Below, in pieces: positions 1-10,470 of a stretch of 64,000 nucleotides of DNA (its first letter is position 1; each line of letters opens with the position of its first letter). The notes beneath the pieces were generated by a model. That model was not told the DNA's origin and did no database searches. It saw nothing but the letters and a program-made list of their open reading frames with translations. Source of the DNA: Pseudoscleropodium purum (taxonomy: Eukaryota; Streptophyta; Bryopsida; Hypnales; Brachytheciaceae); NCBI GenBank assembly GCA_963969395.1, contig OZ017802.1:9054501-9118500 (forward strand), in the 5' to 3' direction. The translations under genes were made by a program, and so were the position numbers.

Positions 1-160
1 CAGTCATATTACTAGTAATCTATAATGATTCTTGTGTGAGTCATATTTTGAGATTTTGCTACTCATTGTAGTCATAAAACAGTAAAACACCCATTTTGTT
101 GTAGAAAATCATCAAAATTATTCTATACAATGAAGAATTATGCTTGTTATATAAGCTAGT

Positions 161-400
161 AACTACAAGAGAAAGGAGTGTTTTAAGTGAGTTTTTAAGT
201 ATAGTTTTAGACATAAGATTTTAAGTAATGACCTTTAAGGAGATTTTTAGCAAAATTTTATGTATTTCTAGTAAATTCATGTAAATTCATGTATTTCTGA
301 TAAATTTTTGCTAAAAATCTCCTTGAAGGTCATTCCTTAAAATCTTATGTCCAAGACTATACTTAAAAACTCACTTAAAACACCCCTTTCTCTTGTAGTG
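161..400. mobile_element. CACTA-like foldback MITE
   Basis: The two halves are near-perfect reverse complements of about 95 bp around a short AT-rich loop. The right end reads CTCTTGTAGTG, whose complement begins CACTACAAGAG, the terminus typical of plant CACTA (En/Spm) transposons. The left end has AACTACAAGAG, one base different. No matching 3-bp target duplication is visible (agt on the left, taa on the right). There is no coding capacity, so this is a non-autonomous foldback copy. Confidence 0.75.
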
Positions 401-2160
401 TAAAAAACCCATGAACTATGCCCAAATGCCTCTAGATTTTTAGGGGTTAATAATGGAGAAAGTGTGGAATTGCTTATTCAGATGTGTAGGTACCTCAACT
501 TCTATTTAGTGGTTGTATAAAGTTGAACTTTTTCATAACTCTCTAATTGTACTAAAGGTACGTTCACACCTGACATTAGAAGAGAGAATTATGGGAGGTT
601 GTATAAAGATTTGGTAGCTAGCATTCACACCTCTGGTCATTTGTAAATACTAATCCTATTTAGAGGGTGAGGTGGCCAAGAAAAAGAATGGTTGTTAGTG
701 TGGCTTAGCATTATTCTATTTTTTTTTAATTAAATGATGTCTAGTGGAATTAAAGTAGCATCTTAAAGAGGAGATTTCCTAGACTTTGGAGGTTTACCAC
801 TGCTCTTAGTTAATGGGACTTGAATTGGGCAATTAAAATAGCAATAGTGTTTTACAACAAGACATTGTTTATGATGAATATCAAAGTGTCTGCATGAAAT
901 ATCACTACCAACTTGTACAAATGCATTAGGTGAGCATCTTCAAGCTTTTGTTCTAGTGCATCTTGTTTCCACTCTTTTACATCAATTATTTGAAGTATAA
1001 ATATTGACCTAGGAATTGATTTCCATATTGGAATTTTTGTTCTCCTGTTAATTGTATTCCATTGTCATGATCTATTCAAGTCGTTCCACTTGTTATTGGT
1101 CCCTATTTGGATCATTTATAGATTCCATAAACTTGTCAATACTACATGAACTTCTCTAGCATGTCGAGCCCTACTTCCATTGACATCTATTGTTTTCGAT
1201 GTTCATTTGAAGACGAGCACAATCAACTACAAGTCTTCAAGCGGATCTTGCTCTATAACCCCAAGCTAGCCCTCGTGAACTTAGGAGACTACCGTACTTG
1301 CTGTGGCATCATGTGGAGTGAATTGATACTGTCTACGACAATAGGAAATTCGAAAAGATTTGTCTAAGCTTCTCAATGGCTACTACCCTCACTACGAGAC
1401 ATGCAATGAAATTCCACTCAAGCAACTCAAGCCAATACAAAAACAAGTAACAAGAAATGTTTAGACCAGATCTTTACAGTTGAACTAAACGACGGTTAAG
1501 GAGGGAAGGAGGGATACCTTACAGTTGTTACAATTACAAGACGTTAGGCTCTTCCTTGTCGAAGGCATATAAATACCTTGGTGAGGGAGATAATCCTCAT
1601 ACAACCTCTTGTAATTTGAAGGAACCTTGATGATTTTGCACGTCTTGTCTCTCTGATGCTTCTATTCGATACTATTTTGCAATCCTGAGATAACCTCGCT
1701 TTGAGTTTGGTCATCTCCTTTGAGTGTATCACTGGATGTCTGACCAATTGACCATTGCTTCTTGGAGAGTGTCGACAAGGATTCAGATTAGTAATCTTTG
1801 ATCGTAACATTAGGTTGTGTCTACCATTTTGTCCACACTTTGGAAAGGACTTAAAACATTCTCTTTACTCCGGTCATGGAGCGGCGGAGGGTCACTCACA
1901 CTTTGTTGTTTTTGTTGTTTTTTAGATTATCTGTGGAGTTGGGGATTTTTGTTCATGGACTGAGAAGGCCCAAAGGTCGAGCAGGGCCCTTAGATGCTAG
2001 AAGAAATAGGATTTGAGTGGATTGAGTTCATTCAATACCAAATACAAATGGTATTTCAATTAGCCCTTCCACATATGGTGTAGTAGTTTTCGAAGCAAGC
2101 AATAGCATTACAGCCTCCACCCTCGCCCTCCACCACCTTCCGAACTCCCGATTAAGATAA
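401..2160. other. Intergenic, no gene seen
   Basis: Only short unsupported reading frames are present. GC content rises from about position 1000, which would fit leader or LTR-side sequence of the decayed retroelement that follows, but I could not find paired LTRs. Confidence 0.4.
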
Positions 2161-2163
2161 AAA

Positions 2164-3911
2164 AAGGTCGGAGAGATACAATGCCACTACGGTTAGGGAA
2201 CAAGAGTCAAAAGTTGCAGAGCTTGAGAAGTTCACTAGTAAGAGAGGTGGGAAGGTATATTGGTGGTTTGCCCTAGCTCTGTTGGGTATTTCGAGGGAAG
2301 TCACATACCTACTAACCTACCAATAAGATGACGACAAGATAGCTTATGTGCTTTCTTACATGAGTAAGGCTGTTCAAAATTGGGCCATGCGGCTCTTACA
2401 AGCCCTCAAGGAAGGACGCCAACATGAGTTACTGTTGAATTATAATGCATTTTGGGAATCCGTTATCAGGGTCTATGTGACATTGATCAATGGGAAAATG
2501 CAGAAGACCATTTGGGAAGGATCAAACAAACAAGCTCGGTGGCAATATACATCTCCAATTTTTGCAAGCAGGATGAGATTCTCGACTCTATGGCCACGAC
2601 AAAAATTCAAACTCGTAGAATTTAGGAGTGGATGGCGATGGCGTCCTGAATTGACGAAAGAGTATAAGCAAGGCACCAGATTCGAAGGCTCCAAACTTCA
2701 TCTTCAACTCCTGCTCACAATTCCTAGTTGTATCCAAGATTGCCAACCGTGGCCATGAGGGATCACGTTGTTTGCCCTCCATCAACCCTAGACACATCAA
2801 GGTTGGTCCCGATGGAATTGGACGCTACTAGAGAGACCATAGTACTCACCAAAAGTGCAGCAGAAAAACTAGAGTGTTAGTGCCAAGGGAAGTATTGGAG
2901 TTGCGGCCAAGTAGGTCATATCCAATCAAAATGCCCAACCAACCCATTCCAGCCTGTGTCGTTGGCAATATTAGAGAGAATTGAGGTGCACCATGGGGAG
3001 TCGGGAAAAGATAAAGCTCAGAATTGAAGAAATGCACTCCTTAGTACCCGAGTGAGGCACCAACTGTGACAGCTTCCATTGCAAAAACATGGTTAGTACA
3101 GCAATCGGAAGAAGATGTATCACACTTTGTAGATGAGAGGGATGACAAGACCATTGTATCTCCTAGCCACCATCAATCCCGAAGCTCACTTATCGGTAAC
3201 CAATCAAATTAATTCGTTGATGGTCCAACCTCTCATTGAATCCGGAGCTATAGGGATTTTTATGCATTTTGATTTCGCTTACAAGTGTTGAGTGATAGTT
3301 CGGCCAAAGAAGTTTCCTCCAGAAGTGCAGGTCATCGACGGAAGAACCATCAATTCCAGTCTTATGATACACGAGGCTACAATTGAGTTGAAGATAGCTA
3401 ACCACCGAGAATTACTAGTGGCAGATTTGACAAATATTGGGTGATACCCTTGTATTTTGAGAATGCCTTGGCTAGCACAACATGACCCTATAATTCGATG
3501 GATGGAACAAAAGGTGACTTTTGATTCTATTTACTACTGAACAGCCTGTCTGCGATAAGAGGCAGAGGATCATTAGCCTATGGTTAGTCGTCAGGCCACA
3601 AAGTATTCCCCACTGCGGCGCTTGCTAGATTGGCAAAAGAATGAGACGAGAAGGACACAAGGTAAGCAATTACCTAGGGTCACAAGGGTCGATGTTGAAA
3701 AGCAACAACCAATTCAATCAACATTGCATGCATCAAGGCACACCATGGTTTTGGCCACGGCTTTCAGACTATCAACTAAAGACGTGGAAGTTTATACATT
3801 ATTTATATCAGAAATGGATGATACCACCTCTATGGGGACAATTGATGGAGACCGAGAGTTTGAGGCAACTTATTTTTTACAAAACATAGCTCCATTCAAA
3901 GGCATTGATTA
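2164..3911 (+). pseudogene. Ty3/gypsy gag-protease remnant
   Basis: A decayed retrotransposon polyprotein spread over frames with several stops and frameshifts. In order I see a Gag capsid-like stretch (2220-2640, with words such as VLSYMSKAVQNWAM, ELLLNYNAFWESVI and, in a shifted frame, YISNFCKQDEILDSM), a CCHC zinc knuckle (2893-2934), a retropepsin-like domain (3190-3540, with ESGA, PKKFPPEVQVIDGR, a decayed LGMPWL-type motif and KVTFDSIYY), then a protease-RT linker (3580-3911). No reverse transcriptase, RNase H or integrase follows, so the element is truncated as well as mutated. The retropepsin active-site DSGA is read as ESGA and the first zinc-knuckle cysteine is tyrosine. GC content is clearly above the AT-rich flanks. 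The protease style (VIDGR, PWL..HDPIIRW, FDS.Y) resembles fungal Ty3/gypsy elements as I know them; this is a family impression and has not been searched. Confidence 0.8.
2893..2934 (+). other. Degenerate CCHC zinc knuckle of Gag
   Basis: Reads YWSCGQVGHIQSKC, which fits CX2CX4HX4C except that the first cysteine codon (tgt or tgc) has become tat (Tyr). The other three ligands are at cysteine 2902, histidine 2917 and cysteine 2932. This marks the Gag nucleocapsid of the remnant. Confidence 0.8.
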
Positions 3912-4672
3912 GAATGCCTAGTAAATATTTTCTTAAACCATTTTATCGCAAATGTAGGATCGCAAATGTACAGTACATGCATGGGGATATGCAGAATGAG
4001 AAAAGGTTATTGAGCAATTGGTTAATTTTTTTGGTTATTGTCTTGTAATACTTTGGAAGTCCTCTAATGTCACTTTGGTAGTCATTAGAGGGTCGAGTCT
4101 ATAGTAGTTCAACAAGCCTAATGTGGAGACGGTTTGCCCCTATATTTTATCTTTCGAAAAAACATAGTAACTATTGATTTGCCACACAATTTTTTTTACA
4201 AATTTTGAGTTCATATTTGTAATCAGAGGCCTCAAATTATGTAGAGAAGGTATGAACAACAAAATTAACACAACATAAAATAGAGGGTCTTTTTTTACAT
4301 TCACTATTGGATGGACCACCACATTAAGCTTATTTCACTACAATAGACTCAACCTCATTAGAGGGAACCCTTATTAAGGGCCTCCTATTATGTGAGATGG
4401 GTAGGCAAAGTTAGAAGGGAGACCTATAATATTCAATTTGCAATTACACTATAATGCGCACCTCATAGGTGGGGAAAGATTGAGTGGAGAGACATTGAGT
4501 AGGAATAGTACATGTAATGATTTCCTTCAAGATAGACTAATCTCCACCAATGGGATTGTTCGTTGATTTTGGTGAAACATGAAATCCTTTTTTCCGCTCA
4601 CAAAGGTTAGCTAGATAATTAGTGAACACTTCAAATTTTGTAGATTTTTTTTTGTCCACTCGATTCACATAG
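3912..4672. other. Intergenic, no gene seen
   Basis: Moderately AT-rich sequence with no recognisable coding domain or clear terminal repeats. Confidence 0.4.
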
Positions 4673-5013
4673 CAGGGTTACTAGGATGTTTGATGGACAT
4701 GGATGTGAGGTTCGTGGCATTCCATGACATTTGAAAAAAAATATGCTATCCACCAAAGCTATCGGCCTTATCTGCCATGCCACCGTCTTCCACATCATCC
4801 ACCAAACCAAACGGTCCATGTTCGACAATCGAACGGCCTAAATGTGGCAAACAATTGGGCATCTATCTTATCCACCGAGTCCGCTCTGTCTGCCCCATCC
4901 ACCTTGTCTATCCGTCTATCTTTTGATGGTATTTTGGACACTATGAACATAGAGTCCGGACATCCTATTTTTGGATATTATTTTGCCTAGGACGTAGAAT
5001 TTTGTCAACCTTA
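4673..5013. mobile_element. hAT-like MITE, diverged copy
   Basis: The left end CAGGGTTACTAGGATG and right end TTTGTCAACCTTA match, with changes, the termini of the better preserved copy at 53102-53325. Inside, both share a stretch rich in gtctgcccc, gtccacc and gtccgtc words. The flanks tcacatag (4665-4672) and ttacatgg (5014-5021) agree at 6 of 8 positions, as expected for an aged 8-bp hAT target duplication. There is no transposase. Confidence 0.6.
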
Positions 5014-6100
5014 TTACATGGCAAGAGGCCTTAAGGGCATTGTTTACATGCTCTCCTAGTGGGCAAAAAGCTATAAGGGGAACTATAGGAAAATATACCA
5101 ATTCCACTTTTATGTAGACCCGATGGGTGGGATAGGGATATGATTAGGAGTTGACACATATTGGATTTTCTTGTGATCCACTAGTCTCCACCAATGGAGT
5201 TGTCCACTCATATTGGTTGAAATGGAACTCGTCCTTTTCCGTTGCCCATCTTAGCAAGAGAATTGGTCGAGGCAATTTTGTCTTCTTACTTATTTTAGAT
5301 TCAAGTTTCCCCTCTGGATGAGCATGTAAGGGGTTGTTTGCATGCAAACCCCAACCCAACCTTAGTACTACGGCATGTGATTTGCATAGAAAGTTCTAGA
5401 GCTGCAACTAGATCATGCAATCAGGTTCCTATTCTCTCCAACCTCCTTGAAAGGAGGAATTTCAAGCCCGCTCTCCTTGAAAGCAACCCAACTTTCTAAA
5501 TTTGCATGGAGGATATTGGATAAAAGAAGAGATTAACTAGCTTTGTCCCAATTTAAAGAATTTTTTTGCTATAATAAGATTATAATCTTATTATAGTGAG
5601 TAGTTGAGGGTGGCCTCTAAACCCCAAAAGGGCTGAAATTTGGTGCAATTGGCCTCAAGAAAAATTGGCCCGACCTCTAGGTGTAAAATGGCTCTTACAC
5701 GAAGCCAAATTCCCCAACTGCACGTTGTCCTGGCCATCCTGCACTGCTTGCGTGACGGTTGGCATGGGATTAGCCCCCCCCTCTGCATAAGCAAAATTAC
5801 AACGTTTCTCGAGATCATGGTCCATCTGGAACGTTGTTCACTTTGGACGAAGTTTAATAGAAATGGTGAATTCCAACTTAATTTGGAGTCACGATTAGAC
5901 CACAGGTTTAATGCTATCGATCAGCACCGTTCAATTCTTACAATTCAAAATGTTGCTGAAGGGCCGGGGTGAATTTTGGTAGACTAAGTAATTCTGTGTC
6001 ATCAGTAATAGGATAATAGTGTACTGTAATGTGCTCTCCTCTACTGACAACTCATCATCACACAACTTCAAATATTAATTAGACCCAATCCACTTCTTCA
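5014..6100. other. Intergenic with one long palindrome
   Basis: No supported gene. It includes the 28-bp palindrome at 5569-5596. From about 5600 the base composition becomes less AT-rich, and short open frames (for example 5640-5972) have no recognisable domain. Confidence 0.4.
5569..5596. repeat. Perfect 28-bp palindrome
   Basis: The 14-bp half CTATAATAAGATTA is followed directly by its reverse complement, with no loop. It lies at a boundary between AT-rich DNA and the less AT-rich stretch to its right, so it may be a transposon end or excision scar; no function is shown. Confidence 0.8.
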
Positions 6101-6502
6101 CTCGCTCTACACACGTACACACCGGCCAGGCACATATGATTTGGAGAAGAATGATCGAATGAAGTGAAAATTTTCGCAGCGTTGGAGATAATTCACGATT
6201 TGACCTCTTTTCAAGACGGAATTGAATTCAGGAAGCTCAGATCTTTACGATTTCTCAGAGCATTTCCTCAAAGCATTGTACGTGCACTGGAATGCCACTA
6301 TTCGGATTACCCTGCGTTGCGCCTATTCGACGAAGTTGACGATAGGATGAAGAACTTTCATCATACTCAATTTCGTGAAATTGGTAGTAGTCCAGGGCCA
6401 AAAATTGTGACGTATTTGTCCATAACAGTCTAAAATCTAGGACAGATGTGAATTTTTGTTGCAGAAGGCACGCACGTTGGATTACCTCCAATTTGACGAA
6501 AT

Positions 6503-6620
6503 TGAAGTTCATGGCGGTTGCTTCTACTGTACATACAGCTGATGGAACTGACCGCCAATAAGGCAATAAAGTCCTCGATCACTGTTGTATGTACAGTAGA
6601 AGCAACCGCCATGAACTTCA
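6503..6620. repeat. Perfect 35-bp inverted repeat
   Basis: The arms at 6503-6537 and 6586-6620 are exact reverse complements (left arm begins TGAAGTTCATGGCGG) and are separated by 48 bp. A transcript would form a strong hairpin. The loop carries the first copy of a 38-bp direct repeat. Confidence 0.85.
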
Positions 6621-6687
6621 TCAGCTATATGTACAGTAGAAGCAATGGGACTGACCGCCAATAAGGCAATAAAGTCCTCGATCACTG
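6547..6687. repeat. Two exact 38-bp direct repeats
   Basis: Positions 6547-6584 and 6650-6687 are identical over 38 bp (beginning ACTGACCGCCAATAAGG), offset by 103 bp. A shorter flanking word, ATGTACAGTAGAAGCAA, is also repeated at about 6589 and 6629. With the inverted repeat this indicates recent local duplication and inversion. Confidence 0.85.
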
Positions 6688-8264
6688 CTGGAATACTCTC
6701 GAGATATGGAATAAGGCCCACATGACACAGATCTAATACAGAACGTCACTCTTCTAGGAGAAACCGCTCACAAGACATCATGCAAGAATGGGGCACTTGC
6801 ATGCTTGGATTCAACAAGCATATCATTTGGAAACTGGAAACTTTTTTTTCTGGAAACTATCAAATACTGTTTATATAATATACAAAAATTAGTCACACAG
6901 TCGGTTCATGCAGCTATATATCATGGTGCCGGCCAGAGGATTCACAAGAAGACTGAAGTTTACGTAAGCAGAAAGAAATGCCTATTGCTGTAACAGAAAA
7001 CATAGTAGAGTACTTTACAATCACATCACAGAATATATATGATTCCACATAACCTTTGCTCCCAATTGAGGCTTCGAAGCATGCTGAGGTGCACTTGTGC
7101 GATCGAGGTAAGTTATCGTCATTGATGCTGATCTGATCGAAGCCAACACAGCCTGCTAGTAGCAAGTGATTCGGATCACTTTTCTCACTGGCCACCTGTG
7201 ACGATCATGAGAAGCTTCCACGCATGGTTCCAGCATCCCCACAGGCTGCCATCACAACATACGAAGGATGAAGCACATGAAATGCATTAACGGTAAGCAA
7301 TAAGCAGTGAATGTGCGTTGACCGGTCATAAGCTAGGTCAAGCCATAATATTACGTGAACAAGAAGGAAGCCACTCAATATTAATATGAAGTGCACTTCA
7401 CATGCAGGCCGGTCTCTCGTAGTTGATCTAAGTCATCTCGCGCTCGATGCATGAAAAATCGATCAACAAATACGATCAGAAACAGAGATCGAGATTGATT
7501 CACAAACGTTTACCTCTTAAGATGAATCAATCGCGCTCGACTCAATCAGACAAAGAAGAAGAAAGCATGTTAAGTAAGAATATTAAATAATTCGATCATG
7601 ATCAATTGGACTAAACCGGAGTTTGCACAGAAGTGATGTTATGATCGAAATTAAGTGTCTTCTGCAACTAGTTAATGCAAACTAGCTAGATGCATTTGGC
7701 CTCTAGTGCATGCGTACCATCCACAATGAGAATCCAGTAGTGGATTTACAGCCAGAGGAGGAGCAGCTAGGGAGTCCCGAAAGAGGCCGAGGCCAAGGGC
7801 GAGCACTTCCTGCGGGTGCAGTTGGAATTGCGGATGAATGCCACGGGGGCCGTCGGCTCCAAGTGCGGCACCTGCAGTCACTGGATCGGGGGCAAGAGCC
7901 ATCGCTATCGACGGGGCTATCGATCTCTATCGAGAACCAAGAAATGAACTTCGTGTCGATCGATTAGCTAGTGGAGCATCTGCAGGTCTGATTTGAGATC
8001 GAGCAGTCAGGCCGGGAATGTCGATCGAGAGAGACGGACAACTGGTTTGAACTACTGAAGACAACGAAATTTCCAGGTCGAGCAGTCGCCTGGTAATAAA
8101 AGGACCGGCGGTGGGACGTACAGTAGCTAGGCGGGACTCCTGAGCGGAGATTGCCAAAGCACAAGCTGAATGTGTGAGTCTCAAGACATTGTGAATGAAG
8201 CAAGTCTGCACGCCTGAAGTACTGAACTTCTTCAGTTTCTGCTATGTACAGTACAGAGACTGAC

Positions 8265-8304
8265 TACGCTGAAAAGCGGTACAGTACTACGCTGAAAAGC
8301 GGTA
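8265..8304. repeat. Short tandem duplication
   Basis: The word TACGCTGAAAAGCGGTA occurs twice about 22 bp apart. Each unit contains a small inverted repeat around GCTGAAAAGC. Confidence 0.6.
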
Positions 8305-9143
8305 GAAAATTCTGAAGCAATCACAAAAGATTCCATCACCATCACCTAGAGCGTTGATTTTGGCCACTAGCTATAGCTAACCAATGCAATGTCTAATCTT
8401 ATTTATTGGGAAAAAGTCTCCGACTCATGGGCTGAAATGCTGAATGTAAGATTCTGATGAGTCATGGGTCATTCCTCGAGGTGCCTATTAAAAAGCTGGC
8501 TTACCTTACGGTACGTAAAACACGGTAAAACTCCAAAGTATATAGGCTAGGCTGCTACAATAGACAGTCTACTGTAGGTCAAAACAGACCCCAGACTTCG
8601 TCTTCGATCCCCGGCCCGCCCCGGCCCGCCATCTGGCAGGCATGTAAAGACCCCAGACTTCGTCTTTTCACCCCATGCGATTTTTTTCTTTTCTTGAAAC
8701 ACATGGACAATTTCCAATGATACAGGAAACAGTAATGTACAGTACAAGGAGACCAACGGAGCCAGTCCGTCCCTGGCAAAAAAATATTCAATTTTCAGAC
8801 AACTAAACAGAACCGTGTGATCACTTTTTACTTGCACTCAATGCCTGATATATACAATCACCTGCTTCCAAGCAGCCCATGACTGTACATATCAACAAAG
8901 GCGGAATTGAAGCTTGTATTTTATTGAATCTTATGATTCTAGCTGTACAGCTACAACTCCATTGTTATCCAAATCGGAACTTGCAACTTTCAAGTGACAC
9001 TATCGCTTGCCGGCCACTTCAACATTCGTTTCTTAAATCTCATGCACATCCATGATTTTGGTCCAGGGCCTTCCTTCAATGAAACCAACTTTACCACTGT
9101 GCAAGGGATGTAGTTTTGATAAAAAAAAAAGTTCAAAAACACT

Positions 9144-10470
9144 TATCCTTAGGGTAGTTGCAAGAAATACTTGTCGTTTCTGGCTCAAAACAGTCTTAGT
9201 ATTGGAATACTTTGACTTCTGGAAGATCTTTTTTTGAATGAAATAAAATATGGATAATTTGAAAAGCATTCAAAATTGTATGCTTGTGAAAATTCAAATG
9301 ATCAAATCTAGAAAAATTTATCTCTAAAAGTTATGCACAATAAAAGCATGATGGAAAATATGAAGAAAATGAGCACTTTGATGTTTGACTTTCAGAAAAT
9401 AGTAAGAAAATTTTTTTAAATCAAATTCAAAAAATCATTTTGCCTAACTATAAGGTGTTTATTTTTGGTTGTTTGCATCTTTGGAGTTTGGAACAAAAAA
9501 TTGTGTTTTTTATACTTGTGCAAAGGTAGCAGATTTTGAACACATGTGGAAGGTGAATACTTTACTATTTTTAGAAATTTTTTCAAATTTTACAAAAAAC
9601 AAACATATAATGTAAAAGTTATGAAGGAAAAAACACCTATTCATGGTCTAAGGGACCAAAAAAAGGACAAGTGTTTTTTGCAACATTTCCTTTGGATTCT
9701 TCTACTTATGCCACAATATCTCTAGCAATGGTACACCTAGATCTATGTTGACCTACAAAAGTGATTGCAAGAAATGTTTGTGCTTTTTTGTCCCCTTGGC
9801 CTTAAATATGTTTTTTATTCATAATTTTTGCATCATATATCAATTTTATATGAAATTGGAAATGTAGGTATGGAGAGTAGTTGCAAATATTGAGTAATTT
9901 TTTTCACTATTTAAAATCAATTTATTATTTTTTGATAGTGCTTAATTGGATGTTGACTTTTCTCATTCTGGAGGGTTTCAGTACTATTTCGACCTAAAAA
10001 TGTAAATTTGAAGGTCAAAATTGAATTACAAGGACTACTAAAGTTACACAAGCCCACATAGAGATTTTCTAAAAACAATAAAATATCCACCTTCCACATG
10101 TGCTCAAAATGTACTACCTTAGCGCAAATGTAGAGGACATAATTTTTTTCTCCAAGATGCAAATGATTAAGAAGGATCACCTTCAAGTTAGGAAAATTTT
10201 GCCAAATTATATAATACTTTTTTGAATTCTTTTATCATTTAAAAAAATTTAACTTCAAAATATTAAATGTCTTTTCTCTAGGCATTTTCCATCACTCTTT
10301 TTTGTGCATATCATTTAAAGATAAATTTTTCTAGGCTTAAATTTTTACAAACATAATATTTTGAATGCTTTATAAATTATCAATATTTTATTTCATTTAA
10401 AAAAAATTATTTCAAGAATCATAGTACTTACTAAAATGGCAAGTGTTTCTTGCAATGACCCTTGGGCATA
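9144..10470. mobile_element. 1.3-kb foldback element with long imperfect arms
   Basis: The left arm (about 9144-9586) and right arm (about 10065-10470) are diverged reverse complements almost end to end. Shared blocks include GTTGCAAGAAAtACTTG at the ends, AATGAAATAAAATATgG, CTAGAAAAATTTATCT, TGATGGAAAAT and CACATGTGGAAGGTG. The loop (9587-10064) has a further, smaller inverted pair (about 9650-9700 against 9763-9812) that reuses the terminal word TTGCAAgAAA. No protein is encoded. This is a non-autonomous TIR or foldback transposon of a type I cannot assign; a target-site duplication was not clear. Confidence 0.75.

Larger units (their letters stand above)
6101..9060. other. CpG-retaining island, no supported gene
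   Basis: This block is visibly richer in CpG words (gatcga, cgatcg) and in GC than its surroundings. That suggests younger or less methylated DNA, possibly a decayed gene or a non-coding transcript. Open frames such as 6164-6433 on the plus strand or 7672-7902 on the minus strand match no domain I know, and no consistent exon chain with matching splice phases emerges. Small repeats occur at 6503-6687, 8265-8304 and 8584-8668. Confidence 0.4.

Noticed and set aside
6164..6433. 89-codon plus-strand frame preceded by a TTTCGCAG acceptor-like word
   Set aside because: It looks codon-like but I found no consistent partner exon or known family, so it is not called a gene.
7672..7967. Open frames on both strands in a GC-rich patch
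   Set aside because: No domain, no splice-consistent neighbours and similar openness on both strands.
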